In this document: positions 1 through 8,798 of the stretch, piece by piece | Numbering within the stretch: position 1 is the first letter of the stretch | How the letters are laid out: each line of letters starts with the position of its first letter | DNA from: CAMDPA01 sp964574325 | Lineage (GTDB): Bacteria; Pseudomonadota; Alphaproteobacteria; Rhizobiales; Hyphomicrobiaceae | NCBI GenBank assembly: GCA_964574325.1 | Contig: CAZNMY010000007.1 | Span: forward strand, 1 to 64,000 | DNA: 64,000 bases | Direction of reading: 5' to 3' | Program-made: the position numbers and the translations under genes | Notes under the pieces: generated by a model | The model's database searches: none | The model's input: the letters and a program-made list of their open reading frames with translations, nothing else | Told to the model about the DNA's origin: nothing

Positions 1-1754
1 AGCGCGGCGAGAAGATCTTTGCCAATCCGCGCAATGCGGCGGCGGGGTCGCTCAGGCAGCTCGATTCGTCCATCACAGCGCGGCGGCCGCTCAAGTTCTT
101 TGCCTATACCTGGGGCGTGGTGTCGAAGGTGCCCGGCAAGACGCAGTCGGAGGTGATCGAGGCGTTCGATGCGTGGGGCTTTCCAACCAACCCGCTGATG
201 AAGCGCTTCACGGGCGTGCCGCAGATCTTGAAGTATTACGAGATGATCGCGGGCAAGCGTGCGTCGCTGGGCTATGACATTGACGGCGTTGTCTACAAAG
301 TCGACCGCTTGGATTGGCAGCAGCGGCTTGGGTTCGTGAGCCGGGCGCCGCGGTGGGCGGTGGCGCATAAGTTTCCGGCCGAGCAGGCGGAGACGGAGCT
401 TCTCAATATCGACATTCAGGTGGGGCGCACGGGGACGCTGGCGCCTGTGGCCAAGCTCAAGCCCGTCACCGTCGGCGGCGTCGTCGTGTCCAACGCCACG
501 CTCCACAACGAGGACGAGATCGCGCGCAAGGACGTGCGGATCGGCGACACGGTCGTGGTGCAGCGTGCGGGCGACGTGATCCCGCAGGTCGTCGAAGTCG
601 TGATGGCCAAGCGCGAAAAGGGCGCAAAGCCGTATCAGTTTCCGCATCGATGCCCGGTGTGCGACAGCGAGGCCGTTCGCGAGACGGACGAGAGCGGCGA
701 GGCCGACGTCATCAGGCGCTGCACGGGTGGCCTCGTGTGTCCGGCGCAGGCGAAGGAGCGGCTGAAGCATTTCGTTTCGCGGCTTGCGTTCGACATCGAG
801 GGACTGGGCGACGAGAAAATCGAGCTGTTCTTCGACGAGGGTCTGATCCGCAAACCGGCCGACATCTTCACGCTCGCGGCGCGCGATGCGGCAGCGCCCG
901 AGCATCTCGCAGACCGAAAGGGATTCGGCCAGAAGTCGGTCGATAACCTGTTCCGTTCGATCGACTCGCGGCGGACGATCTCTCTGGAGCGGCTGCTGTT
1001 CGCGCTCGGCATCCGGCATGTCGGCGAGACGACGGCGCGCGACATCGCCAAGGCTTTCGGCACGTGGGATGCCGTGAAGGACGCCATCGATGCGGCGAGT
1101 GCCGTGCGCCCGGGCCCCGACTACCGGCGTCTGATCGGGCTGAAGGGGCTCGGGCCGAAGTCGGCGGAGGCACTGATGCAGGTGCTGGGGAGCGGTCAGG
1201 CGCGAGGCGGGGATCTGTTCGCCGAGGGACCGCCCACGTTTGCTGCAGCGATCGCGGGCATCAAGGGCGTCAGGTCCTCGGCCGCGGAGGCACTGTCTGC
1301 AGCGTTCCCCGACGTGCGCGCGTTCATCGAGACTGCGCGCAAAGGCGCGAAGGAGATGCCGGGCGACGCCTATCGCGACTTCGCCAGTCTGCAGGGCATC
1401 GGGGAGGTGGCGGCGGACGCGCTGATCGATTTCTTCCACGAGGCGCACAATCGCGAGGCGGTCGAGGCGCTGCTTTCCCACGTCAAAGTCGTGGCGTACG
1501 AGCGGGCGGCGGCGCAAGCCTCGTCCGTGACGGGCAAGACCGTCGTTTTCACGGGCACCCTCGTCAAGATGACGCGCAACGAGGCCAAGGCGCAGGCCGA
1601 GCGGCTGGGGGCGAAGGTCGCGGGTTCCGTATCCAAGAAAACGGACTACGTGGTGGCGGGCGACGAAGCCGGCTCGAAGCTCGACAAGGCGCGGGAGCTG
1701 GGTGTCGCGGTGCTGAGCGAAGACGAGTGGCTGGCGCTGATCGGGCAGGGGTGA
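1..1754 (+). CDS. ligA: NAD-dependent DNA ligase LigA, 5' end outside window
   Basis: Seals nicks in duplex DNA using NAD+ during replication and repair. The reading frame is open from base 3 and begins inside the adenylation domain with the family motif FANPRNAAAGSLRQLD. About 583 residues are visible, against roughly 670-720 for the full protein, so the KxDG adenylation lysine lies upstream of the window. Visible in order are the end of the adenylation domain, the OB fold (VGRTGTLAPVAKL), a four-Cys zinc finger (CPVC ... RCTGGLVC), helix-hairpin-helix repeats (GLGPKSAEAL, LQGIGEVAADAL) and a C-terminal BRCT domain of about 78 residues starting near VTGKTVVFTGTL. It ends 4 bases before a short ORF, which suggests a small operon. 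Confidence 0.97.
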   Translation, partial: RGEKIFANPRNAAAGSLRQLDSSITARRPLKFFAYTWGVVSKVPGKTQSEVIEAFDAWGFPTNPLMKRFTGVPQILKYYEMIAGKRASLGYDIDGVVYKVDRLDWQQRLGFVSRAPRWAVAHKFPAEQAETELLNIDIQVGRTGTLAPVAKLKPVTVGGVVVSNATLHNEDEIARKDVRIGDTVVVQRAGDVIPQVVEVVMAKREKGAKPYQFPHRCPVCDSEAVRETDESGEADVIRRCTGGLVCPAQAKERLKHFVSRLAFDIEGLGDEKIELFFDEGLIRKPADIFTLAARDAAAPEHLADRKGFGQKSVDNLFRSIDSRRTISLERLLFALGIRHVGETTARDIAKAFGTWDAVKDAIDAASAVRPGPDYRRLIGLKGLGPKSAEALMQVLGSGQARGGDLFAEGPPTFAAAIAGIKGVRSSAAEALSAAFPDVRAFIETARKGAKEMPGDAYRDFASLQGIGEVAADALIDFFHEAHNREAVEALLSHVKVVAYERAAAQASSVTGKTVVFTGTLVKMTRNEAKAQAERLGAKVAGSVSKKTDYVVAGDEAGSKLDKARELGVAVLSEDEWLALIGQG

Positions 1755-1758
1755 GCCG

Positions 1759-1917
1759 ATGCCCTCCTGCTACTTCGGGGATGGCGACCTCGGCGAATTG
1801 CCTGCCAAAGTCAGGAAGCAGTTGACCGAAGCCGTGGCTTCGACAAGTCTCGACCAAGTCGAGACGATAAGGGCTCGAGCTCACAAGAACCGTCGTTTCT
1901 GGACAAGCCTCCCGTGA
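1759..1917 (+). CDS. small ORF, 52 aa, coupled to the next gene
   Basis: An ATG four bases after the ligA stop is preceded by a purine-rich AGGGGTGAG. It opens a 52-residue frame that ends in TGA at 1915-1917. That stop overlaps the GTG start of the next gene in a GTGA arrangement, typical of translational coupling. The protein is charged (KVRKQLTEAV, VETIRARAHKNRRFW) and has no signal peptide or membrane segment. I do not recognise a family. The frame also contains a perfect 8-bp inverted repeat (1847-1865). The coupling is the main argument that this is a gene rather than chance. Confidence 0.45.
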   Translation: MPSCYFGDGDLGELPAKVRKQLTEAVASTSLDQVETIRARAHKNRRFWTSLP

Positions 1918-2264
1918 CACGATTGCCCCCACACGAAGAACTATTGGCCGTGGCGCGCCGCGTGGTCTGGTTCAAGCCGCCCGAGGAAACGCTTGCCGAT
2001 GTCCCTTTCTTCGTTGCTCACCTGCTCACCTATTCCACGCCGGAGGATGTGAAGACCGTCGGTCGGTATTTCACTGCCGATCAACTCCGCTCAGCGCTCG
2101 ATGCGGCGCCGCCGGGCGTCTTCGATGCCAGATCCTGGAACTACTGGAATCTGATGCTCGGGCGAAATCCGGCACCGCCCCGGCCCGCTCGCGTCATCCC
2201 CGATGGCCCCTCCGTCGCGCCAGAAGAATCGCGGGGGGCTCGCCGGAAGAGCGCTCGAACGTGA
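1914..2264 (+). CDS. small protein resembling the short partner of AbiEii-type nucleotidyltransferase toxins
   Basis: A 116-residue protein starting with GTG inside the stop codon of the preceding small ORF, with no Shine-Dalgarno of its own visible. The core, VWFKPPEETLADVPFF followed by LLTYSTPEDV and later DARSWNYWNLMLGR, matches from memory a family of short proteins often found beside AbiEii/AbiGii nucleotidyltransferase genes (pattern: W..PEE.L, Y.T.EDV, SW.YW...LG.P..P.P). No nucleotidyltransferase gene is present here. It would therefore be an orphan antitoxin-like protein, or the family has another role. Function is inferred only. Confidence 0.6.
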   Translation: MTRLPPHEELLAVARRVVWFKPPEETLADVPFFVAHLLTYSTPEDVKTVGRYFTADQLRSALDAAPPGVFDARSWNYWNLMLGRNPAPPRPARVIPDGPSVAPEESRGARRKSART

Positions 2265-2311
2265 GTTGGCAGGATGCTATAGGTCTTTCCGCTTGTTTTG
2301 GGTCGCAGGTT

Positions 2312-2427
2312 CGTAGGTCGGGTCGAACCCTGCGAGGCCCGACATTCGCACGGAGTGCCGCGAATTGTCGGGCCGCGGCCCGCTGAAGTTGCGGGCCTCG
2401 ACCCAACCTACGGGGAAAGCGCTCCAG
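2312..2427. repeat. dispersed palindromic repeat, copy A
   Basis: Begins CGTAGGTCGGGTCG and ends with the near-complement CGACCCAACCTACG at 2412. The interior has nested inverted segments (GGCCCGACATT ... AATTGTCGGGCC). The flank GGGAAAGCGCTCCAG is shared in inverted orientation with copy C at 28939-29043, so the unit extends to about 2427. It lies between the antitoxin-like gene and the sugar dehydrogenase gene. Related copies are at 8686-8783 and 28939-29043. Confidence 0.8.
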
Positions 2428-2514
2428 ACCGGAATCTGATCCGAAGACTCGAGACAGCGCCTATACGATATGGCGAAACGATATGGCGAACAGTAATCTG
2501 GGAGAGACGGCCCA

Positions 2515-3783
2515 ATGACGGTAAGACTTAGCGGCTCCAAGCGCGTTGCGGTTGCGGCACTCGCGGCGTGCGCTGCGTTCGTCATGACCTTCTCGGCTCA
2601 CGCGCAACGCCCCGCCTCGCAGAGGAACCCGCTCGATCGCTCGGACCTGGGCCGCAGCAAACAGGACCCCAATCTCAAGGGCATCCCGGTTCCACCGACG
2701 TTGACGGCCGTCGAAAAGCTGCCGCTCGACAAGATCAAGCTGCCGCGCGGCTTCTCGGCCGAGGTCTGGGCGCATTCGATGCCGGGCGCAAGGACCATGG
2801 TCCAGGGGCCGAAGGGCACCTATTTCATCGGCACGCGTACGATCGGGCGTGTCTACGCCGTGATCGACAAGGGCGCATCGCGCGAGAGCAAGACGATCAT
2901 CCAGGGGCTGACGCAGCCGAACGGTCTGCTGGTCCACGAAGGCGCGCTCTACGTGTTCGCGATCAACAAGGTGCTGCGCTACGACAATATCGAGGATCGG
3001 ATCGAGGCGGTGCCGCAGCCGGTGGATCTCACCGAGAAGTTCAATCTGCCGACGGAAGTCCAGCACGGATGGAAGTACGTGAAGGCCGGGCCGGACGGGA
3101 AGATCTACGTGCCGGTGGGCGTGCCGTGCAACATCTGCGAGGTCAACCCGGGGACGCATGGTCATCTGCGCCGCTACGATCCCAAGGACTGGAGCTACGA
3201 GATCGTGGCGCGCGGCATTCGCAACTCCGTCGGGTTCGACTGGCATCCGGTGACCAGGGAGCTCTGGTTCACGGACAACGGCCGCGACTGGGCCGGCGAC
3301 AGCGGACCGGAAGACGAGCTCAACCGTATCCCGAAGAACAAGGAAGGCGCGCATTTCGGCTATCCCTACTGTCACGCGCAGGGCGTGCCCGATCCCGAGA
3401 TCAAAGTGCCGACACCGTGTGCGAACGTGATCACGGCTGCCGCGCTGATGGGACCGCACGCCGCTGCTCTCGGTATGACGTTCTACACAGGAACGATGTT
3501 CCCGCCTGCCTATCGGAATGTGGCCTTCATCGCACGGCACGGCTCGTGGAACCGCTCCAAACGGTTCGGCTACGACATCGTGATGGCGCGGCCGCGCGGC
3601 GACGGCAAAGCGATCGTACAGCCGTTCCTGACGGGTTGGCTGGACGAGGCCGCCAACAAGTTCCTGGCGCGGCCGAGCGACGTCTTTCAGATGAAGGACG
3701 GTGCGATCCTGGTGTCCGACGAGTACGGCGGCGCGCTCTTCCGCATCAGTTACAAGGCGCCGGAGAAATCGGCAGGGCGTTGA
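2515..3783 (+). CDS. exported PQQ-dependent sugar (sorbosone-type) dehydrogenase family protein
   Basis: A 422-residue protein with a signal peptide of about 30 residues ending SAHA. The rest is a six-bladed beta-propeller of the soluble aldose/L-sorbosone dehydrogenase family. Diagnostic stretches are GIRNSVGFDWHPVTRELWF, TDNGRDWAGDSGPEDELN, HFGYPYCHAQG and FIARHGSWNRSKRFGYD near the C terminus. Members oxidise sugars or related aldehydes in the periplasm with pyrroloquinoline quinone. No pqq synthesis genes or cytochrome partner are in the window. The substrate cannot be told from sequence, and some family members are not proven dehydrogenases. Confidence 0.88.
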   Translation: MTVRLSGSKRVAVAALAACAAFVMTFSAHAQRPASQRNPLDRSDLGRSKQDPNLKGIPVPPTLTAVEKLPLDKIKLPRGFSAEVWAHSMPGARTMVQGPKGTYFIGTRTIGRVYAVIDKGASRESKTIIQGLTQPNGLLVHEGALYVFAINKVLRYDNIEDRIEAVPQPVDLTEKFNLPTEVQHGWKYVKAGPDGKIYVPVGVPCNICEVNPGTHGHLRRYDPKDWSYEIVARGIRNSVGFDWHPVTRELWFTDNGRDWAGDSGPEDELNRIPKNKEGAHFGYPYCHAQGVPDPEIKVPTPCANVITAAALMGPHAAALGMTFYTGTMFPPAYRNVAFIARHGSWNRSKRFGYDIVMARPRGDGKAIVQPFLTGWLDEAANKFLARPSDVFQMKDGAILVSDEYGGALFRISYKAPEKSAGR

Positions 3784-3886
3784 CGCTTCTGCAACAGACG
3801 CGCCGAAGCCGAAACATCGGCAGGCATCGGTCATCAGACCGGGGGGAAGATGACGATCACAATCGCTGCGGCTCTTGCCACTGACC

Positions 3887-3957
3887 AGTGGCCCGTCGCG
3901 CCAAAATCGCAGCACAGCCGCGACCGAGTTCGATTTTGGCGCGACACAAGGGCCACT
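3887..3957. repeat. long imperfect inverted repeat
   Basis: Arm AGTGGCCCGTCGCGCCAAAA (continuing TCG to 3909) pairs with 3931-3957, which carries a 4-nt bulge. The loop is about 21 nt. It lies in the 356-bp gap between the sugar dehydrogenase and the phytase-like gene. There is no following T-run, so it is not a canonical terminator. Nothing else was recognised in the gap. Confidence 0.75.
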
Positions 3958-4139
3958 CGATAAATCGTAGGCTCAGTGTGGCGTTCATCGCGTCGTGATC
4001 GACACCAACCCCACCGCCTCCACCGGTCAATCGAGGCGCGACGCCACGCAAGGACGATAAGGGGAGTTCGCTGTCATCGCGCAGTCATCTGCCGGCCGTA
4101 AAGGCGGCGAGGGACTTCGTCGACCGAGGGCAGAACTCA

Positions 4140-5459
4140 ATGTACATTCCGAAATTCGGGGCAGCAGCGCTTGCCTGCCTCATCGCCTCCAGCCCAGCAA
4201 GGGCTGCCGATTTCCAGATCCTCGATAGCACCGACACGAAACTGCAATGGAAGACCGTGCAAATGCCGGACGGCAAGAGCGTCCGCTACACGTTGGGCAT
4301 AGGCTCTGGAGCTTTCCGTCACCCAGCCGACCCTGCCGATGTGGTCTGGACTGTCGGTGATCGCGGTCCCAACTTCACGTGTAACGAGGCCGCGAAACTG
4401 GTGGCCAAGTCGGTTGCCGAGGCTTGCGCCAAGCTCAAGAACGGCCGCGTCTATCCGACGCCTGAGTACGTGCCATCGATCTACCGGGTTGCCCTCGACC
4501 GGAAAGTGAACACCTTCAAAGTGCTCGAGATCATTCCGGTCAAAACCAAATCCGGCAAGCCGGTCAGCGGCCTTCTCAATCCGCAGACGGTCGCCACCAA
4601 GGACACCGGCATGGATATCGCCGGCAACACGCTTCCCGACAACGCAGACAATATCGATCTCGAGGCGCTGGTGCGCTTGTCGGACGGCTCGTTCTGGATC
4701 GGCGAGGAGATGGGTCCTTCCCTCGCGTTGCTGTCAGGTGACGGCCGCATCCTGAAGCGGCTGGTGCCATCCGACGCGGTCTCGGACTACAAGTCGTCCG
4801 AAGCCGAAATCGTCGGCTCGCTGCCGGCGATCCTGTCCAAGCGGCAGGGCAATCGCGGCATCGAAACGCTGGCGATATCACCCGACGAACAATACCTGTA
4901 CTTCGTGATGCAGAACCCGCTCGCGAACCCGGACGCGAAGGCGTACAACGCCGCACGCAACTCGCGGCTGTTCAAGATCGAGCGCGTCTCTGGCCGGCCG
5001 GTTGCCGAGTACGTGTATCAGCTCGATGCGCCCGAGAGTTTTACGCTGGAGCCGTCCAAGCGGCAGAGCGACCCTAGAATTTCCGAGATGATCGCGCTCG
5101 GCAACGACCGTCTCCTCGTTCTGGAGCGCAACGAAACCCATACGAAGTTGCATGAGGTTTCGCTCGCCGGCGCCACCAATATTCTCGGAACCAAGTGGGA
5201 CGACGTCGCGACGGCGCCGTCGCTCGAACAGGAAAACGATGCGGCGAAGATCGGCATCGTGCCGCTGACCAAGACGCTGCGATTCGATCAGGCTCGGGAC
5301 TTCAAGGACGCGCCGGCGAAGATCGAGGGATTGGCACTGCTCGGCGACGGCACGCTGATGATGATCAACGACAACGATTTCGGTATTCGCGGTGACGCCA
5401 CGCGGATCATCCTGACGAAGGGTCTCGTGAAGCCGGACCTCGCCGCCTACAAGCGATAA
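4140..5459 (+). CDS. exported esterase-like/phytase-like domain protein
   Basis: A 439-residue protein with a clear signal peptide (about 22 residues, ending ARA). The mature part matches the phytase-like/esterase-like family (PF13449-type beta-propeller). Typical segments are VVWTVGDRGPNFTCNEA, DNADNIDLEALVRLSDGSFWIGEE, RGIETLAISPDEQYLYFVMQNP and KIEGLALLGDGTLMMINDNDFG near the end. Proteins of this family are secreted. A phosphoesterase role is assumed for some members but rarely shown. It stands alone between gaps on the same strand as its neighbours. Confidence 0.85.
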   Translation: MYIPKFGAAALACLIASSPARAADFQILDSTDTKLQWKTVQMPDGKSVRYTLGIGSGAFRHPADPADVVWTVGDRGPNFTCNEAAKLVAKSVAEACAKLKNGRVYPTPEYVPSIYRVALDRKVNTFKVLEIIPVKTKSGKPVSGLLNPQTVATKDTGMDIAGNTLPDNADNIDLEALVRLSDGSFWIGEEMGPSLALLSGDGRILKRLVPSDAVSDYKSSEAEIVGSLPAILSKRQGNRGIETLAISPDEQYLYFVMQNPLANPDAKAYNAARNSRLFKIERVSGRPVAEYVYQLDAPESFTLEPSKRQSDPRISEMIALGNDRLLVLERNETHTKLHEVSLAGATNILGTKWDDVATAPSLEQENDAAKIGIVPLTKTLRFDQARDFKDAPAKIEGLALLGDGTLMMINDNDFGIRGDATRIILTKGLVKPDLAAYKR

Positions 5460-5527
5460 AGATCGCTGGAGCAATATCGGCAAGCATCGGGTTAAGCTGC
5501 GGAGCGTTTCAAATCCGGAGCTTTCCG

Positions 5528-6478
5528 ATGCTTACCCTGAAGTTCGGCGGATACCAGCCCGAGCGGTCCGTGCACACGCGGGCGGCGCGGGCGCTCGATG
5601 TTGCGCTGGGTGAGCGCACGCATGGCGCGTTGCGCCTCGACATCACGGCGCAGATCACGGAAACCGGGCGGGCGGCGGCAGACCTGCTCACGATGACGGA
5701 AAGCGGCGCGCTCGAAATGTGCTACTTCGCGTCGAGCTATCTGGTGGGGCGTATCCCGGCGCTCGGCGTGCTCGACCTGCCGTTCGAAGGCGCTGATCGA
5801 ACCATGATCTGGCGACGGCTCGACGGCGAGGCGGGGCGGCTGCTCAAAGAGGCCGTCGCGCGCGACAGCGGCTATGAACTGCTCGCGTTCTGGGACAACG
5901 GGGTGCGCCACATCTCGAACGGCGTGCGCGCGATCCGTCATCCGCGTGACTGCGCGGGCTTGTCCATTCGCACGCTCGACAATGCGTTCCACCAGGTGAT
6001 CTTCGGTGCGCTAGGGTTTTCTCCGCGCTTCATCGACGTGAAGGATCTCGGGGCAGCGGTGCGCAGCCGCACGATCGATGCGCAAGAGAATCCACTCACC
6101 AATCTCGTCAACTTCGACATCCACAAGACGCATCGGTTCGTGAGCCTGACGGGACATTTCTTCGGGATCGCTCTCGTCCTCGGCAACAAGGCGGCGCTCG
6201 GAGGGCTCGACACGTCGCAGAGGGTGGCGCTCGAGCTGGGCATCGCGCATGCGACGGGGATGCAGCGCGATCTCGCAGCGGCGGAAGACGAGGCGTGCCT
6301 CGGCCTGCTCGAGGCCGATGGCGTCGATATCGGAAAGGAAGGGCAACTCGACCGGGACGCATTCAGGCAGTGCGTGGCCGAAGTGGTGGCGAATGAAACG
6401 CGCCATCTCGATCCGACCTTACTGTCCGCCTGGCGTGGGCCACCGGAAGCTCGAGGGAGTGCGCAGACGAGTGCATAG
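5528..6478 (+). CDS. TRAP-type (DctP family) solute-binding protein without visible signal peptide
   Basis: A 316-residue protein of the DctP/TAXI-like TRAP substrate-binding fold. Supporting segments are LTMTESGALEMCYFASSYLVGRIPALGVLDLPF, ELLAFWDNGVRHISNGVRAIRHPRDCAGLSIRT and TIDAQENPLTNLV, the last matching the family's 'GxxDGQExP' region. The protein begins MLTLKFGGYQPERSVH, with no hydrophobic leader, and nothing upstream in frame supplies one. No DctQ/DctM membrane genes are adjacent. Either the true start is misplaced, the leader has been lost, or this is a cytoplasmic variant. Confidence 0.8.
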   Translation: MLTLKFGGYQPERSVHTRAARALDVALGERTHGALRLDITAQITETGRAAADLLTMTESGALEMCYFASSYLVGRIPALGVLDLPFEGADRTMIWRRLDGEAGRLLKEAVARDSGYELLAFWDNGVRHISNGVRAIRHPRDCAGLSIRTLDNAFHQVIFGALGFSPRFIDVKDLGAAVRSRTIDAQENPLTNLVNFDIHKTHRFVSLTGHFFGIALVLGNKAALGGLDTSQRVALELGIAHATGMQRDLAAAEDEACLGLLEADGVDIGKEGQLDRDAFRQCVAEVVANETRHLDPTLLSAWRGPPEARGSAQTSA

Positions 6479-6540
6479 ACTGGTGATGCGCTCGGCTATA
6501 TGGTTCCTGCAACGATAATCTACAGTCCGGAGGACATGCC

Positions 6541-7557
6541 ATGCCGAGGCGCGACGACAAGCGGACATCCAATTCGTTCTCACGCCGCACGCTGCTCACG
6601 ACTGCGGGCGGCGTTTTGTCGATGCCTCTCGTCGCGCGGTTTTCACCGGCGCATGCGGCATGGCCCATGGACAAGCCCGTGCGCATCGTCGTTCCGTTCG
6701 CCCCCGGTGGTCCGACCGACATCATGGCGCGGGTCGTCGCTGCGCATCTGTCCGAGATGACGAAAGCGTCTTTCATCATCGAGAACAAAGCTGGGGCCGG
6801 CGGCAACATCGGTATGAGCGAGGTGGCCCGCGCGGAGCCGGACGGCTACACGCTGCTCATCACGTCGAGCGCGATCGTGGTCAATCCCGGCCTCTCCGAG
6901 AAGGTGCCTTACGATCCGGCCAAGGATTTCGCGCCGATCTCCGAGATGGGCACGTCGCCGAACGTGATCGCCGTGACAAACAACCTCGGCGTCAACACGA
7001 TCGCCGAACTCGTGGCGCTGGCCAAGAAGGAGCCGGACAAGCTCAACTACGCGAGCCCCGGCATCGGCACGACACCGCATCTTTCAGCCGAGCTCCTGAA
7101 GCTGCGCGCCGGCATCAAGATGGCGCACGTCTCGCACAACGGCGCGGGGCCGGCGGTGCAAGCGCTGCTGGCCGGTACGACGCAGGTCGGCAGCTTCGCC
7201 CTGCCGCCGGCGCACCCGCACATCATCGCCGGCAAGATGAAGGCGCTCGCCGTCACCGGCGCCAGCCGGTGGTTCGATCTGCCGAATGTGCCGACAATGG
7301 TCGAATCCGGCTTCAAGGACTTCGTGGCCGATACACTGCAAGGGTTCCTGGCCCCGGCGAAGACCCCCCAGGGCGTCGTCGATCAGATCGCGTCCGCCAC
7401 CGATGCGATCCTCAAGCGCCAGGACGTCAAGGACCGTCTGCAGAAGGCCGGCTTCGCGGTGCTCAACCGAGGTCCCGCCGGCATGAAGGCGCGCATCGAG
7501 AAGGAAGTGCCGATGTGGCGGCAGATCATCACCGAGGCCGGCATCAAGGTCCGCTGA
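6541..7557 (+). CDS. Bug family tripartite tricarboxylate transporter substrate-binding protein
   Basis: A 338-residue periplasmic binding protein. It has a Tat-like leader (SRRTLLTTAGG, residues 14-24) with probable cleavage after AHA near residue 39. Family signatures include VRIVVPFAPGGPTDIMARV, IENKAGAGGNIG, PDGYTLLITSS and YASPGIGTTPHLSAEL. Bug proteins are usually orphan binding receptors for carboxylic acids, feeding TctAB-type transporters encoded elsewhere, and no TctA/TctB gene is in the window. It follows the TRAP-type gene by 62 bases, so the two may be cotranscribed. Confidence 0.93.
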   Translation: MPRRDDKRTSNSFSRRTLLTTAGGVLSMPLVARFSPAHAAWPMDKPVRIVVPFAPGGPTDIMARVVAAHLSEMTKASFIIENKAGAGGNIGMSEVARAEPDGYTLLITSSAIVVNPGLSEKVPYDPAKDFAPISEMGTSPNVIAVTNNLGVNTIAELVALAKKEPDKLNYASPGIGTTPHLSAELLKLRAGIKMAHVSHNGAGPAVQALLAGTTQVGSFALPPAHPHIIAGKMKALAVTGASRWFDLPNVPTMVESGFKDFVADTLQGFLAPAKTPQGVVDQIASATDAILKRQDVKDRLQKAGFAVLNRGPAGMKARIEKEVPMWRQIITEAGIKVR

Positions 7558-7653
7558 CCTTCCGCTCCGATAACCGTGGGGGCGCTTGCCGGGCGACAAT
7601 CGTGGGATCAAGCTGCTAGATTGGACTTCACATCTGAGCAGACTTGGTGATCC

Positions 7654-8688
7654 ATGCCCGGCGACGACATCCACAACGAGGCGGCGTTCGAGGCCGCATT
7701 GAAGGCGGCTGCAGCCGCATGTCCCGATGCGGCGACGCTGATCGGCGTTGCTGCAACCCTCGCTGGTCGGCGCATCCCGCTGGAACTGTTTTCGAAGACG
7801 GCGATGAAGCCGGAAACGGCCCTCGCGGCTCGGGATGCCCTTGTTCGTGGGGGATTGGCAACGGCGGATCTGCTCGACGGCGGCGGGCAGGGCTTCAGCG
7901 TAACTCCCGCCGTGCAGAAATTCGCGCGTGCCCATCATGCGCGTCAAGGTGAATCGGAAAGCAGCATCGTGCGCAGCATGAACCTGCTGATCGATACCTA
8001 TCCTGCGGGCGCCGATGCGTCGGATGCCCGGTCGTGGCCTCTGTGCGAGCGGCTTACACGGCATGCGCAGGCGGTCCTGGCTTTCGCCCCCGACACCGGC
8101 GACGGCGCGGCCGTGACGAGCGAGCTACTGCATCGTCTGGCGCAGTATCTGTTTGCGCGCGGGCGGTTCGACGAGGCGGTCTCGGTCGTTCAGCGGAGCG
8201 GTGCGATCGACGAAGTGATCCATGGCCCGGAAGACGAGATCGTCGGGCAAGGCCAGGCGAACTACGCCATCCTGCTGCACGAGATGGGGCGGACCGAAGA
8301 AGCTCTCCCCCACATCCGCCGCGCGATGGAAATCGGAGAGGCCAACCTCGGTCCGCAGCATCCGATCGTGGCCGAACGCTACAACATCCTGGCCACGCTG
8401 CTCGAGGAATTGAATCTGCACGCGCAGGCCGATCCCTTCATCAGGCATGCCCTGATCGCTGCCGAACAAGTGCTCGGATCGGACCATCCCGACACCCGGC
8501 AATACCGCCAGAACTACGAGCGGATCATCGCCGCGTTCGACACCATGGCCCGGCGGGACGATCTGGTGGAAGCGGGCCTCGAGCCGGCGCCACCCGAACG
8601 CCTCGCGCGGCCCGACATCCCGCCGCCGCCCTTGGCCGGCAATCGGGGCGTACTGGCGCGATTGCTGCGGCGGAAGAAAGTTTCATAG
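7654..8688 (+). CDS. tetratricopeptide repeat protein, STAND-like C-terminal module
   Basis: A 344-residue soluble protein. Residues about 10-90 look like a winged-helix segment (TLIGVAATLAGRRIPLELF ... FSVTPAVQKFARAH). Residues about 150-300 carry kinesin-light-chain-type TPRs (YAILLHEMGRTEEALPHIR, RAMEIGEANLGPQHPIVAER, YNILATLLEELNLHAQADPF). This resembles the winged-helix plus TPR tail of large STAND NTPases, but no P-loop NTPase or TIR domain is attached. The TAG stop at 8686-8688 is made by the first bases of a dispersed repeat, so the C terminus may have been trimmed or set by repeat insertion. Function unknown. Confidence 0.75.
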   Translation: MPGDDIHNEAAFEAALKAAAAACPDAATLIGVAATLAGRRIPLELFSKTAMKPETALAARDALVRGGLATADLLDGGGQGFSVTPAVQKFARAHHARQGESESSIVRSMNLLIDTYPAGADASDARSWPLCERLTRHAQAVLAFAPDTGDGAAVTSELLHRLAQYLFARGRFDEAVSVVQRSGAIDEVIHGPEDEIVGQGQANYAILLHEMGRTEEALPHIRRAMEIGEANLGPQHPIVAERYNILATLLEELNLHAQADPFIRHALIAAEQVLGSDHPDTRQYRQNYERIIAAFDTMARRDDLVEAGLEPAPPERLARPDIPPPPLAGNRGVLARLLRRKKVS

Positions 8689-8783
8689 GTTGGGTCGAGG
8701 CCCGCTTCTTCAATGGGCCGAGGCCCAACAATTCGCGGCGCGCCTTATGACCGTTGGGCCTCGCAGTACTCGACCCACCTACG
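8686..8783. repeat. dispersed palindromic repeat, copy B
   Basis: Starts TAGGTTGGGTCGAGGCCCGC and ends CGACCCACCTACG, an imperfect palindrome like copies A and C. Its first three bases are the stop codon of the TPR gene. It fills most of the gap between that gene and the convergent decarboxylase-like gene. Confidence 0.8.
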
Positions 8784-8798
8784 AGGAATGCGCGCTCG

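Noticed and set aside
1847..1865. GTCTCGAC-CAA-GTCGAGAC as a rho-independent terminator after ligA
   Set aside because: No T-run follows, and it lies inside the small coupled ORF. A terminator here would contradict the apparent operon.
2461..3915. 484-codon frame opposite the sugar dehydrogenase
   Set aside because: Antisense shadow. The plus strand has a signal peptide and propeller motifs.
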